From a virus, in IMG/VR virus record IMGVR_UViG_3300027773_000012, positions 1 through 44,052 of that record: a DNA stretch of 44,052 bases. One strand, given 5' to 3'. This document shows positions 28,666 to 36,232 of this stretch, piece by piece. The notes below the pieces were generated by a model. The model did no database searches. It saw nothing but the letters and a program-made list of their open reading frames with translations, and was not told the origin of the DNA. The stretch's first letter is position 1, and each line of letters opens with the position of its first letter. A program made the translations under genes and the position numbers.

Positions 28666-29711
28666 CGCGTCCTCCCCCATGTCCTTCGGTACTGATTCGT
28701 CACATTCAGGCGGCGCGAATTTCGATCCGATACACACGCCGCGTACGCAGCCGGGAACTCGTTCAGCAGCCGCGCCGTATCCACATGCGTCCGTGACTGC
28801 AGCTCGTACGTGAACGCTGCCTTGTCGTCGATCACACCGATCTCGGCGTCGCCCAGCGCCTGCACCAGCAGCGCCTTCGCCATCGCCTTGCGGCTTTGGG
28901 CGTCCTTCTCCTCCGCGCCCGCCTCCAGGTAGGCATCCAGCGCGTCATGCACGTCGAGGTCACGGTCGAAGCGCTGCACACCGCCGCGATCCGGGTTCAG
29001 CTCGTCGAACAGGTCGACCAGCGACTCCGGGTTCCCGGACGGCTCCGGCGGCCGGCCGACGATGATGTGCTCGTGCCACAGCCGGTCGGCGATCGTGGTG
29101 ATGTCCTCGATCAGCTGCGCGTGCTCACGCCCGAACACGGTGAACTGCCGGAAGTCCGAGCTGCCGATCAGCGCCGCGACGTGAATGTGGTCGAAGCCGG
29201 TGACCTTGTGCTGCCACAAGGTCTGCGCGAGCACGTCATCCGGGCAGCCCTTACGCCACTTGCCCGCGGTGAACGCGTTGCGGTTCTTCACCTCGAGCGC
29301 ACACGCCTCGGTGCGGTCGCGGTCCAGCGGACACACGGTTACGCGCCGGTCCAGGGTGCACATGCGGTGCGGAGCGTCGATCTGCTGGACGAGGCCGACG
29401 CGGCGAATCGCGGACTTATTACGGCGCGCCCACTCCCGGGCGATGGTGTCCTCATGCAGGTGCCCCCACAGCGCGGGCTCGCCGGCGTCGTCATCCTCAG
29501 GCAGTTCGCCGCGCTTGTTGTAGTAGACGTGCAGCGGCGTTTTCTCGCACTCGGGAAGGCCCATGATCGGGGGGATATCGCTGGAGCCGATGCCTTTGCG
29601 GCGTTCGCGCAGCCACTGGTCGATCGGTGCGTCGGCAGACAGGACGAGCCGGGCTGTCGGGGTGACGCGGCGCCTGGTCGGGGCCGGGGTGTCGAATAGC
29701 GCGGTGGTCAT
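28662..29711 (-). CDS. YqaJ-like viral recombinase exonuclease
   Basis: 349 residues from ATG 29711, overlapping the previous stop (ATGA). Residues about 35-200 follow the YqaJ/lambda-exonuclease pattern: RRKGIGSSDIPPIMGLPECE, TPLHVYYNKRGE, GHLHEDTIAREWARRN, and the catalytic ALEVKNRN with WRKGCPDDVLAQTLWQHKV. The Glu/Lys of LEVKN is the PD-(D/E)xK core. The C-terminal part is helical. It should resect double-strand ends to load the ERF protein encoded next. Confidence 0.9.
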   Translation of the reverse strand: MTTALFDTPAPTRRRVTPTARLVLSADAPIDQWLRERRKGIGSSDIPPIMGLPECEKTPLHVYYNKRGELPEDDDAGEPALWGHLHEDTIAREWARRNKSAIRRVGLVQQIDAPHRMCTLDRRVTVCPLDRDRTEACALEVKNRNAFTAGKWRKGCPDDVLAQTLWQHKVTGFDHIHVAALIGSSDFRQFTVFGREHAQLIEDITTIADRLWHEHIIVGRPPEPSGNPESLVDLFDELNPDRGGVQRFDRDLDVHDALDAYLEAGAEEKDAQSRKAMAKALLVQALGDAEIGVIDDKAAFTYELQSRTHVDTARLLNEFPAAYAACVSDRNSRRLNVTNQYRRTWGRTR

Positions 29712-30109
29712 GGATCGAGCCCTTCGCGCGCGATGCGCAGCGCGTCGAGCACGATGGAGAGGTTCTCCTCGTCCAGGACCCGAGCGGCTTCGCGTAGATT
29801 CGGGCGGCAGTCGGTCCAGCCGTGCAACGAGGCCGCGATCTCGGCGCGCACTCGCACGACCGTGGATGCCGAGCGGGCCCAGTCCAGCAGCGCGGCCCAG
29901 TCGATGCTCACCCACGCTTCGAACGGGTTACGCATGGGTTCGACGAAGCTGATCCAGCGCAGGTCGCGGATCGTGGCGAGGACGCGCAGTGCTGCGGCGG
30001 ACGGCGATTCGCCAAGCATGTCTTCGTCGAGACGGTCGCGGACCTCAGCGGGCAGGATCCCGAGCAGGTCGGCGCAGGTGTCGATCCCGGAGTCGATCAG
30101 CAGGCTCAT
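29708..30109 (-). CDS. Hypothetical protein, 133 aa
   Basis: ATG 30109 overlaps the previous stop (ATGA). Helical, acidic: DTCADLLGILPAEVRDRLDE, SPSAAALRVLATIRDLRW, then WAALLDWARSASTVVRVRAE. No motif or family found. Upstream of the exonuclease in the recombination operon. Confidence 0.6.
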   Translation of the reverse strand: MSLLIDSGIDTCADLLGILPAEVRDRLDEDMLGESPSAAALRVLATIRDLRWISFVEPMRNPFEAWVSIDWAALLDWARSASTVVRVRAEIAASLHGWTDCRPNLREAARVLDEENLSIVLDALRIAREGLDP

Positions 30110-30366
30110 GCCGCCCTCCCCGCCACCAGCACCGGGCGCGGCGCAGCGGTCCGGGTGTTGCGGTGCAGCGCGGCCAGCAGTTCCGCGCTGGCGCTGTCCA
30201 AGTCGCTGGTCGCGAGCGCCTTCTCGTCCGCGTCGCGCGGATCCTCCAGGCGCTTCGACGCGTCGAGCGCGTCGTTCAGGGCGTCGCGCACGGACTCGAC
30301 CTCGTACAGCTTGAGCAGCAGGTCGGTGATGGTGAGCGGGTGGACACCCGCAGGCAGCGTGATCAT
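30106..30366 (-). CDS. Hypothetical helical protein, 86 aa
   Basis: ATG 30366 overlaps the previous stop (ATGA). Sequence GVHPLTITDLLLKLYEVESV then RDALNDALDASKRLEDPRDA and LDSASAELLAALHRN: an all-helical, charged protein without cysteines. Could be a small adaptor; family not recognised. Confidence 0.55.
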   Translation of the reverse strand: MITLPAGVHPLTITDLLLKLYEVESVRDALNDALDASKRLEDPRDADEKALATSDLDSASAELLAALHRNTRTAAPRPVLVAGRAA

Positions 30367-31409
30367 TCCGCCGCCTCCGAGCCCTCGTCAGCGTCCGACC
30401 CGGCCAGCACGGATTCGGTCTTCCCGCGGCGCGGCAGCTTCTCCGACTCGGCTACGGGCCCGTCTGGAACCGGAGGCTCCACGGCATCGCCGTCCTGATG
30501 AACCGGTGACGGCTGCTCCTGCTTGTCGGCGAACGGCGCGAACGGGAACTGCGGGCCCGCGACCACCACCGTCGACACCTCAACCCGCGCCGTGTCCTGC
30601 GATTTGCCCGCAGGCACCGCACTCGAGCACGCGAGTTGCTGGCACGTCACCTCCCGCTGCGTCGGCAAATACACCAACGCCCCCTCACGCACCAGCGTCA
30701 GCATCCCGGCGCGCTTCTCCTCATCCAGCACGCATGCGGGGAACGCCACGTCCTGCAGCGGGTCCTGTCGGTGAACCACACCGCCCGCGATCACGCGGCC
30801 CGTGTACGACGGCGCAGGTGCGGGCATCGGCTCATCAGGCTTGATCACAGGGATGATGCCGGTCTGACCCGGATCGGCGACCGTGTGCAGGGCCCGCTGC
30901 CGCATCGTCCCCGCCTGCCGCGCCGCCAACTCGTCGAACGCGTCCGTACCAGGTGCGGGGATCGCGCCGACCTCGTGGGAGACGAACAGGCCCGCACCCA
31001 TCGCCTCGGCCTGCACACGGTTGCGGGACTGGCGCCGCGCCTGTGCGAGCCGCGAATCGAGTTCGGCGAGATGGCGGTGCAGGTCCAGCGCCGCCTGCTG
31101 TGCGGGGATGTCGTGGTTGAGTGCGCTGAGCACGGTGCGGGCGACCGCGACAAATACCGGGTCGGGATTCAGTTGTGCCGAGGTCGGGTGCTGGGCGACC
31201 TCAACGTGCATGCCATTCGTCGTGGCGCTGACCTCGAGATCCGGCGCCGCGGGCTCGGTCTCGTGTCCGGTCTGCGGTTCGGACTCAGCGGCCGGTTCCT
31301 CCTCCGCTGGAACCGACACGCCCACCATGCCGCCGACCACGCGACGCCACACGCTCACGCGCCGGGTGCCACGGTGCGCCGAGCCGGGTACAGTGGTGCT
31401 CAAAGCCAC
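30363..31409 (-). CDS. Large unknown protein of the early operon, 348 aa
   Basis: Start is GTG 31409 (the codon before, 31412, is also GTG) with AAAGGAAG close upstream. The N-terminal 70 residues are Pro/Glu-rich; 75-145 are helical (ALNHDIPAQQAALDLHRHLA, then RLAQARRQSRNRVQAEAMGA); 190-270 has FPACVLDEEKRAGMLTLVRE and YLPTQREVTCQQLA; the C-terminus is acidic and low-complexity. No catalytic motif. Possibly a structural or DNA-bound early protein; family unknown. Confidence 0.6.
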   Translation of the reverse strand: MALSTTVPGSAHRGTRRVSVWRRVVGGMVGVSVPAEEEPAAESEPQTGHETEPAAPDLEVSATTNGMHVEVAQHPTSAQLNPDPVFVAVARTVLSALNHDIPAQQAALDLHRHLAELDSRLAQARRQSRNRVQAEAMGAGLFVSHEVGAIPAPGTDAFDELAARQAGTMRQRALHTVADPGQTGIIPVIKPDEPMPAPAPSYTGRVIAGGVVHRQDPLQDVAFPACVLDEEKRAGMLTLVREGALVYLPTQREVTCQQLACSSAVPAGKSQDTARVEVSTVVVAGPQFPFAPFADKQEQPSPVHQDGDAVEPPVPDGPVAESEKLPRRGKTESVLAGSDADEGSEAAE

Positions 31410-31486
31410 CACACTTCCTTTCAACTGGGATTGGTGGTTCGTTCGCCGCCCCAGCGCCCGGATGCACCCCGGGCCGGGGCGGTTAC

Positions 31487-31798
31487 TCACATCTCGGCCA
31501 GCAGCCTGCGGTCGCGCTGACGGCGGGCGATCCCGCGGGCGATATCCGCGCTGGTGATCTGCGCCGCCTCGGGCTGCGCCGGACCGGGGTTCTCGAGCTT
31601 CGCGAGGATCGCGGCCACGTGTTCCGGATAGAACCGGTAGCGGCCCTTCGGTCCCGGACTGGTGCGCGCGTGCGGCCAGTACTCCTGCGGATCGGTGGAC
31701 TTCAGGTGCTTGCGCACCGTGTCCTTGCCGAGCTTCACCAGCTGGCACAGGCCGTTGAAGTCGAGCGTCGGCGCGGCGTGTGCTTCCTGGACGCTCAT
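31487..31798 (-). CDS. HTH DNA-binding protein, excisionase-like, 103 aa
   Basis: ATG 31798 overlaps the previous stop (ATGA). LDFNGLCQLVKLGKDTVRKH has the shape of a MerR/excisionase-type HTH, followed by a wing-like PGPKGRYRFYPEHVAAILAK segment and a helical tail (ADIARGIARRQRDRRLLAEM). Second gene of the leftward early operon; an excisionase or early regulator is plausible. 77 non-coding bases separate it from the next gene. Confidence 0.6.
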   Translation of the reverse strand: MSVQEAHAAPTLDFNGLCQLVKLGKDTVRKHLKSTDPQEYWPHARTSPGPKGRYRFYPEHVAAILAKLENPGPAQPEAAQITSADIARGIARRQRDRRLLAEM

Positions 31799-32157
31799 GC
31801 CGCGACCGGTTCGGCCTGGTAGGCGGCGCGCAGCGTCTCGTCGGAGACCGGGTTGCCGTCCTCGTCGACCGTCTCGAACATCGCGAACAGCGCCGTCTGG
31901 AAGTCGGTGCCGCTGGCCAGCGCGTAGCGGGCGGCGATCGTGGCCATGGTGGTGCTGTCCGGCTTGTAGCCGGGGGTCAGGACGCGGGTGGGCAGGCCGC
32001 TGCGGTTCTCCCCGGTCAGGATCGCCTGGTTGGGGGCGTTAAGCCGGGCGCCGCGCGCGTCGCGGTAAGCCTCGTCGCCGATGGCGGCGGCGAGGATCTG
32101 AAGGGCGTTCTCGCGGAGCCGGAATCTGACCTTGAGGTCAGGCGGGGGCATCGACAC
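31795..32157 (-). CDS. Cro-like early regulator candidate, 120 aa
   Basis: GTG 32157 chosen for AGGAG six bases upstream (ATGs at 32151 and 32184 are in frame). Residues about 10-75 (FRLRENALQILAAAIGDEAY ... LNAPNQAILTGENRSGLP, then MATIAARYALASGTDFQTAL) fit a Cro/C1-like HTH followed by a helical packing region. It is the first gene of the leftward early operon and its promoter carries operator copies, the usual place for a Cro-type protein. Assignment by context, not by a firm match. Confidence 0.55.
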   Translation of the reverse strand: MSMPPPDLKVRFRLRENALQILAAAIGDEAYRDARGARLNAPNQAILTGENRSGLPTRVLTPGYKPDSTTMATIAARYALASGTDFQTALFAMFETVDEDGNPVSDETLRAAYQAEPVAA

Positions 32158-32165
32158 GGGAGTCT

Positions 32166-32255
32166 CCTGTACATCTTCAGCCATTTTGCTGAGCATCTTC
32201 AGCATAGACCGGCGGGGGCTGAGCATGTCAAGACACTCGGCTGAACACGCACAGG
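32166..32255 (-). promoter_or_regulatory. Leftward early promoter with operator copies
   Basis: On the minus strand TTGACA (32231-32226) and TATGCT (32206-32201) form -35 and -10 boxes 19 bases apart. An operator copy, GCTGAAGATGCTCAGC read leftward at 32203-32188, overlaps the -10; a degenerate copy, GCTGAAGATGTACAGG at 32181-32166, lies just downstream beside the ribosome site; and GCTGAACACGCACAGG sits at 32240-32255 on the plus strand. Repressor binding would block this promoter. Confidence 0.65.
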
Positions 32256-32418
32256 ATTTGTGGACTGACTTTGGCTACGCGCCGGTAGCGCGCCCTTGCG
32301 TACCCCTTCGAGTCCTGTGACAGTAGACCCGGACGTGTCCCCCACCTGCGTCTTTGACGCATTTGCGGATGCCTGGCGCACCGCCCCGAACTGGCGCACT
32401 GGATAGGACAACCCATAT

Positions 32419-32434
32419 GCTGAAGACGTTCAGC
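32419..32434 (+). promoter_or_regulatory. Operator in the repressor's own leader
   Basis: GCTGAAGACGTTCAGC, a perfect 6-base inverted repeat around GACG, joined to an upstream TATGCT (32416-32421) that could be a rightward -10. It lies 55 bases before the repressor start. The same TATGCTGAAGA start is found in the leftward promoter, so both divergent promoters carry the operator at the same relative place. The remaining 32256-32418 holds no gene I can support. Confidence 0.6.
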
Positions 32435-32488
32435 ACCACGACCGGTCACCGAATACGCCCCCACGTCCCACACCCCCCGAAGGCACCC

Positions 32489-33004
32489 ATGGCCGCCGAC
32501 GACACCCCCGCACGCCGCGCCGCCAAACGACCCTCCAGCGACCGCGCCCGCGCCTGGGGCGCCTGGCTCGACCCCACCCTCACCCGCCGCGGACTGCGCA
32601 ACGCCGAGTTCGAACGGCTGCTGGCCAACCCCTCCTACGACTCCGGCCTGATCTCCAACTGGCGCCAAGGCAAGACCGCCCCCAGCGAAGCCGCCGCCTG
32701 GGACGTGGCCGACGCCCTGTCCCTGCCCGTCCCCGACGTCCTGCGCGCCGCTGGCTTCCCCGAATTCGCCGCCCGCGTCGAACGCGTCGCCGGACGCGGC
32801 GTGCAGCCCCCGCCCCTCGATCCCGTGCTCGAACGCCTTGACGCCCTCGGCGTGCCCGAACTGACCCGGCCCCTCGCCGCGGAATACGAGCGCGACAAGG
32901 CCTCGCTGCGCCGTAGATACGAGCTCGAACTCGCCGAGCTGCGCCGCAAGCTCAAACAGGGCGACGACGACGACACAGACGAGCCCCGTACCGGTACCCA
33001 ATAG
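32489..33004 (+). CDS. Immunity repressor candidate (HTH, 171 aa)
   Basis: ATG 32489, with GAAGG five bases upstream; earlier in-frame starts would run through the operator. Residues about 15-75 (SSDRARAWGAWLDPTLTRRG, RNAEFERLLANPSYDSGLIS, NWRQGKTAPSEAAAWDVADA) form a Cro/C1-type HTH: S/D-x-x-L-I-S-x-W-R-x-G-K is the recognition part, and LSLPVPDVLRAAGF follows as is usual in XRE repressors. The C-terminal half is a coiled-coil-like helix (ERDKASLRRRYELELAELRR) for oligomerisation. No protease-type LexA domain. Confidence 0.75.
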   Translation: MAADDTPARRAAKRPSSDRARAWGAWLDPTLTRRGLRNAEFERLLANPSYDSGLISNWRQGKTAPSEAAAWDVADALSLPVPDVLRAAGFPEFAARVERVAGRGVQPPPLDPVLERLDALGVPELTRPLAAEYERDKASLRRRYELELAELRRKLKQGDDDDTDEPRTGTQ

Positions 33005-33021
33005 CACACACGCGAATCGAC

Positions 33022-33053
33022 AAGACCCGTCACCCCATGGGGTGACGGGTCTT
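33022..33053 (+). terminator. Rho-independent terminator, perfect palindrome
   Basis: AAGACCCGTCACCCC (33022-33036) and GGGGTGACGGGTCTT (33039-33053) are perfect 15-base arms around AT, followed by TTTA, 18 bases after the repressor stop. It should end repressor transcription and may separate it from the membrane protein gene. Confidence 0.75.
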
Positions 33054-33143
33054 TACCATGGCCTAGAGCATTCCTACGCTGACTAACTACCTCAGCATTC
33101 GCATGAGCCACAAGAGCACGTCAAACGCTCAAAGGGGGAATAC

Positions 33144-33902
33144 ATGGACACGGGAGACAGCGGTCGAACCAACGCCGTATCCCACACCGCATGCAAAGCG
33201 CTGATTACCCCCAAAGCCACCCTGATCGCCACCGCGATCCTCTGGCCCGCCGCCGTGCTGCTCTTCGCCCTCCACCTCGACCACGCGCTCAGCCTCGGGC
33301 TGCTCGGCATCGGCCTGTGGTGCTTCTGGCTCCTCGCCCTCGGCTGCGTCGGGTTCTGGACCACGTTCCTGCGCGTGACCAGTCCCCTGCTCGCCGAGGA
33401 CTGGCGCATCGGCGTCGCGTTCGGGGACCTCAACCACCTGCCCGTGACCGAATCCACCTACGAGGCGCTGCTGGCCGACGACAAACCCCCCAACCCGTTC
33501 GTGCGCGGGGCGCTGTGGCCGATCTTCACGTGGATCGGCGGCATGTGCTGGGGGATCGCCGCGCTGCTGACCGGCGCCGCGGCGAGCGGGCTCATCCACG
33601 CCCCCACCACCGACATCCTCGTCGCGCTCGTGATCATCATGATTCCCGCCGTGCAGTGCACCGCCGCCGCCGTCAACGGGCCGCCGCTGACCCGCCAGTG
33701 GCAGCTGCGCAACGCCGCGGCGCTCGCGCACCTGCGCATGCGCGCGATGGCGCAGCAGGTCGCCGACGCCCGCGCGCTGAACACCTCCGTGCCGGACACG
33801 ATGGCGGACACGGCGGAGATCCCCGGAGCCACCCTGCACGTGGTGCACGGCAGCGGCGTCAACGGCCGCTCGCACAGCTGGCACACGGCCGGCGAATCCT
33901 AG
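33144..33902 (+). CDS. Multi-pass membrane protein, 252 aa, exclusion candidate
   Basis: ATG 33144 preceded by AAAGGGGGAATAC, a strong ribosome site. Four hydrophobic segments: ATLIATAILWPAAVLLFAL, LSLGLLGIGLWCFWLLALG, WIGGMCWGIAALLTGAAA, and DILVALVIIMIPAVQCTAAA, with a 50-residue loop between the second and third and a 75-residue C-terminal soluble tail. Position between repressor and integrase is where superinfection-exclusion or lysogenic-conversion genes sit. No family match. Its stop overlaps the integrase stop. Confidence 0.65.
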   Translation: MDTGDSGRTNAVSHTACKALITPKATLIATAILWPAAVLLFALHLDHALSLGLLGIGLWCFWLLALGCVGFWTTFLRVTSPLLAEDWRIGVAFGDLNHLPVTESTYEALLADDKPPNPFVRGALWPIFTWIGGMCWGIAALLTGAAASGLIHAPTTDILVALVIIMIPAVQCTAAAVNGPPLTRQWQLRNAAALAHLRMRAMAQQVADARALNTSVPDTMADTAEIPGATLHVVHGSGVNGRSHSWHTAGES

Positions 33903-35329
33903 GCCGCCGCGGCGAACCCCACCCGGGACAGGCGCGCATCCAGCGCCACCGTCATGTCGTCCTCCACCTCGGGCAGCAGGTGCCCGTACCGGTCGTAGGT
34001 GATCTGGATCGACTTGTGCCCCAGCCGGCGGGAGATCGCGAACAGCTGCACGCCGATCGCGATGAGTACCGCGACGTGGGAGTGCCGCAGGTCGTGCACG
34101 CGCGGTTTGCGTTCCAGGGTGCCCTCGTGCCCGCACCACTGGATTTCGACGTCGCGCAGCGTGGACGGGCCGCGGCGCCCGATCCCGGCCGCGTAGTCCT
34201 CGCCCCGGCACGCCACGCACCGCATCGCCCGGTACAACGCCGGCCTCCAGCGCCCGGTGTAGAAGGTGGAGTGCGTCCAGCGGCCGCCGGCCGGGCCGGT
34301 GAACACCAGGTCCGTCGGACGCTTGCCCTCTAGGCGTGGCCGGATCATCTCCACCTGACGGCGGGTCAGGGCGATCCAGCGCACCGACGCCTTGGTTTTC
34401 GGCGCGCCGAGGTAGTAGCTCTTCTTCTCGGTGTTGTTCTTCGCGTGCTTGACCACCGACTGCTTCCACGCGCGGCGCACCCGCACCCGCGGCCGGGGGC
34501 CTTCCAGCTCGAAGTCCCGCACCTGGTGCGCCGTGGCCTCGCTGAAGCGCTCCCCCGTGCCGTAGAGCCACTCGGTCAGGTCCGCCGCCTCGGCGTCGTC
34601 GAACCAGCCGTGCAGGATGGCGAACTCCTCCGGGTCCAGGAACATCATCTCCTCGTCGTCCTCGCCGTCGTCCAGTGACGGCAGCGAAGTGTCGGCGCAC
34701 GGGTTGCGGGAGCGTTTGGGCACCTCCGCGTCGACGAGGAACTGCATGATCGCGTACAGCAGGCCGTGGATGTTGCGGACGGTTTTCGCCGAGACCGGTT
34801 CGCGCGCCCACGGCCAGTCCTCCTCCGGCACGTCCGGGTCGCCGGGATCCTCGCGCTCGCCCTCGAGCAGCCCGCTGATCCACGGGCCGATGCTCTCGGG
34901 GCTGATCTGCTCCGGATCCAGCACGTTCATCTCCCCGAACTTCGGCTCGAGGTGGTTGCGCACGATCGCGTGATACCGGGCGAGGGTGCCGGATTCGATC
35001 CCGGGGGCCATGCGCGCGAGCGCCGCCTTGGCGTGGTCGCGAAAGAGCAGCACCGGTTTATCGTCGGCGCCCTGGGCGGCGTCGATCGCGGCGGCCTGCG
35101 CGGCGGTGACGAACCCGATACCGGGCAGGTAGTTGACGGGCCAGTCGTAGCCGTTGGATTCGACGGCGAGGGCGAAGAACTGCGCGGCCTTCAGGTCGCG
35201 CTTGGGGTTCTTCTTCGGGTTGAACGTCTCGGTCTTCTGCGGACCCTTGGAGCCGCCACGCAGGCGCCATTTGACGTCCCACACGGTGGTGCCGTCGGCC
35301 AGGGAGCGGGGTTTCGGTGTGAGCGCCAT
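33899..35329 (-). CDS. int: Tyrosine site-specific integrase
   Basis: 476 residues from ATG 35329 (GTG 35338 adds three). An N-terminal arm-binding part and a core-binding helical part (to about 215) precede the catalytic domain. Counting from GTG 35338: R264 (GTGERFSEATAHQV), a lysine in GAPKTKASVRW, H415-R418 (HDLRHSH), H441 (RRLGHKSIQIT) and nucleophile Y451 (YDRYGH). A Cys-containing insertion (CVACRGEDY ... WCGHEG) lies between, as in several actinophage integrases. Convergent with the membrane protein and next to attP. Confidence 0.9.
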   Translation of the reverse strand: MALTPKPRSLADGTTVWDVKWRLRGGSKGPQKTETFNPKKNPKRDLKAAQFFALAVESNGYDWPVNYLPGIGFVTAAQAAAIDAAQGADDKPVLLFRDHAKAALARMAPGIESGTLARYHAIVRNHLEPKFGEMNVLDPEQISPESIGPWISGLLEGEREDPGDPDVPEEDWPWAREPVSAKTVRNIHGLLYAIMQFLVDAEVPKRSRNPCADTSLPSLDDGEDDEEMMFLDPEEFAILHGWFDDAEAADLTEWLYGTGERFSEATAHQVRDFELEGPRPRVRVRRAWKQSVVKHAKNNTEKKSYYLGAPKTKASVRWIALTRRQVEMIRPRLEGKRPTDLVFTGPAGGRWTHSTFYTGRWRPALYRAMRCVACRGEDYAAGIGRRGPSTLRDVEIQWCGHEGTLERKPRVHDLRHSHVAVLIAIGVQLFAISRRLGHKSIQITYDRYGHLLPEVEDDMTVALDARLSRVGFAAAA

Positions 35330-35391
35330 GCGTTCCACGCTGCCCGCGAAACCGGGGCCCGGCCAGGGTTTTTGCCCAGTTGTGATGTAGA

Positions 35392-35542
35392 ACCTGCTGT
35401 AGGGTTCTTTACCCCTCGCGGACCCGTACTATATCCGCTGGTAGTGGCTATCAATGTCTGGTGTCCGAGGGGGGACTTGAACCCCGCTTGCACAGCAGGT
35501 CAGCAGGTAGACGGCTCGCGCGAATGGCGACTAAAGGCGACT
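35392..35542. repeat. Probable integrase arm-type sites around attP
   Basis: CAGCAGGT occurs in tandem at 35493-35500 and 35501-35508, with an inverted copy ACCTGCTG at 35392-35399, on the two sides of the attP core. GGCGACT is repeated at 35526-35532 and 35536-35542, one helical turn apart. Such repeats flanking a core are typical of arm binding by tyrosine integrases or by an excisionase. Confidence 0.5.
35459..35485 (-). other. attP core identical in type to a tRNA 3' end
   Basis: Read leftward it is the T-arm and acceptor end of a tRNA: GGGGTTCAAGTCCCC, then CCTCGGACACCA, complete with CCA. The bases upstream do not form an anticodon arm, so only the 3' part is present, as expected for an attP that restores a host tRNA on integration. 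Acceptor strand CTCGGAC with discriminator A fits a tRNA-Leu. Located 130 bases from the integrase start. Confidence 0.7.
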
Positions 35543-35659
35543 GGCGGCGAGTTTTGACCGCTGCGTGCTCCAAAATACAGCAGCCGCCCGGCCCCGCACA
35601 GGGGCGGCAGGGCTCTGATCATGAGTGAATGACACTATTCACCGTGTCATCCTTTGCGT
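35486..35659. promoter_or_regulatory. Region before the terminase genes
   Basis: Holds arm-type repeats, GCCGCC/GGCGGC arms near 35583-35609, and ATGACAC (35629-35635) with GTGTCAT (35644-35650), a 7-base inverted repeat eight bases apart just before the small terminase start. The last could be a late-promoter operator or a terminase binding site. No gene is supported here. Confidence 0.45.
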
Positions 35660-36232
35660 ATGACCGAAGATCGGCCGCACTGGAAGGACGAGCCGCGCAC
35701 CCGCATGGGCCGGTGGGCCAAGTCCCTGGAGTCCGCCGAACGCGACGCCGAGGCCGCTCGGCTGTGGGGCCGCGGCTGGACGTACGAGAAGATCTCCGAC
35801 CATCTCGACTACGGCGACAAGGCCAACGCGTGGCGCGCCGTCCGCGCGGCACTCAAGGCTGCTCAGAGCGAGGGCGTCGAAGAAGCACGCAAGGCGCAGA
35901 TCGCTCTGATCGACGAGATGATCCGGCATGCCCTCGACGTCGCCGAAACCGATCACGTCATGGTCAGCCACGGCAAGATCATCAAGGATGACGATGGGAA
36001 CCCGCTGTTCGATGACGGCCCGCGGCTTGCGGCGATCGGCCGAGTTGAGCAGCTGATCGCGCGCAAGGCGGCGCTGACCGGCACAGCAATGCCTACACGA
36101 TCGAAGGTCGAATTCGGCCGTGACGACGAACGCGAGACCGAGCTGCTCGCCGAGATAGAACGGCTGCGCCGCGAACGCGCCGCTGGCGCGGACACAGAGC
36201 CGGACGGCGATGAGCGCAGCGAGCGGCCCTGA
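35660..36232 (+). CDS. Terminase small subunit candidate
   Basis: 190 residues from ATG 35660 (TTG 35654 is in frame). Residues about 28-65 (RDAEAARLWGRGWTYEKISD, then YGDKANAWRAVRAALKAAQS) form a helix-turn-helix; a central helical part (LIDEMIRHALDVAETDHVMV) and a charged C-terminal coiled coil (ETELLAEIERLRRERAAG) follow. Family identity is weak, but DNA-binding fold, size and position directly before the large terminase, with a 23-base overlap, support the role of recognising packaging DNA. Confidence 0.7.
   Translation: MTEDRPHWKDEPRTRMGRWAKSLESAERDAEAARLWGRGWTYEKISDHLDYGDKANAWRAVRAALKAAQSEGVEEARKAQIALIDEMIRHALDVAETDHVMVSHGKIIKDDDGNPLFDDGPRLAAIGRVEQLIARKAALTGTAMPTRSKVEFGRDDERETELLAEIERLRRERAAGADTEPDGDERSERP

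Noticed and set aside
33078-33096. GCTGA and TCAGC arms near the membrane protein gene as another operator
   Set aside because: The spacing is nine bases instead of six, so it does not match the operator set; it may be chance.
33129-34883. 584-codon leftward frame overlapping the membrane protein and integrase
   Set aside because: It is rich in Arg/Gly/Ala without domains and is a frame shadow of the integrase and an antisense of the membrane protein gene.
35459-35560. A complete tRNA gene at the attP site
   Set aside because: Only the T-arm and acceptor 3' strand are present; no anticodon arm or 5' acceptor strand is found upstream on that strand.
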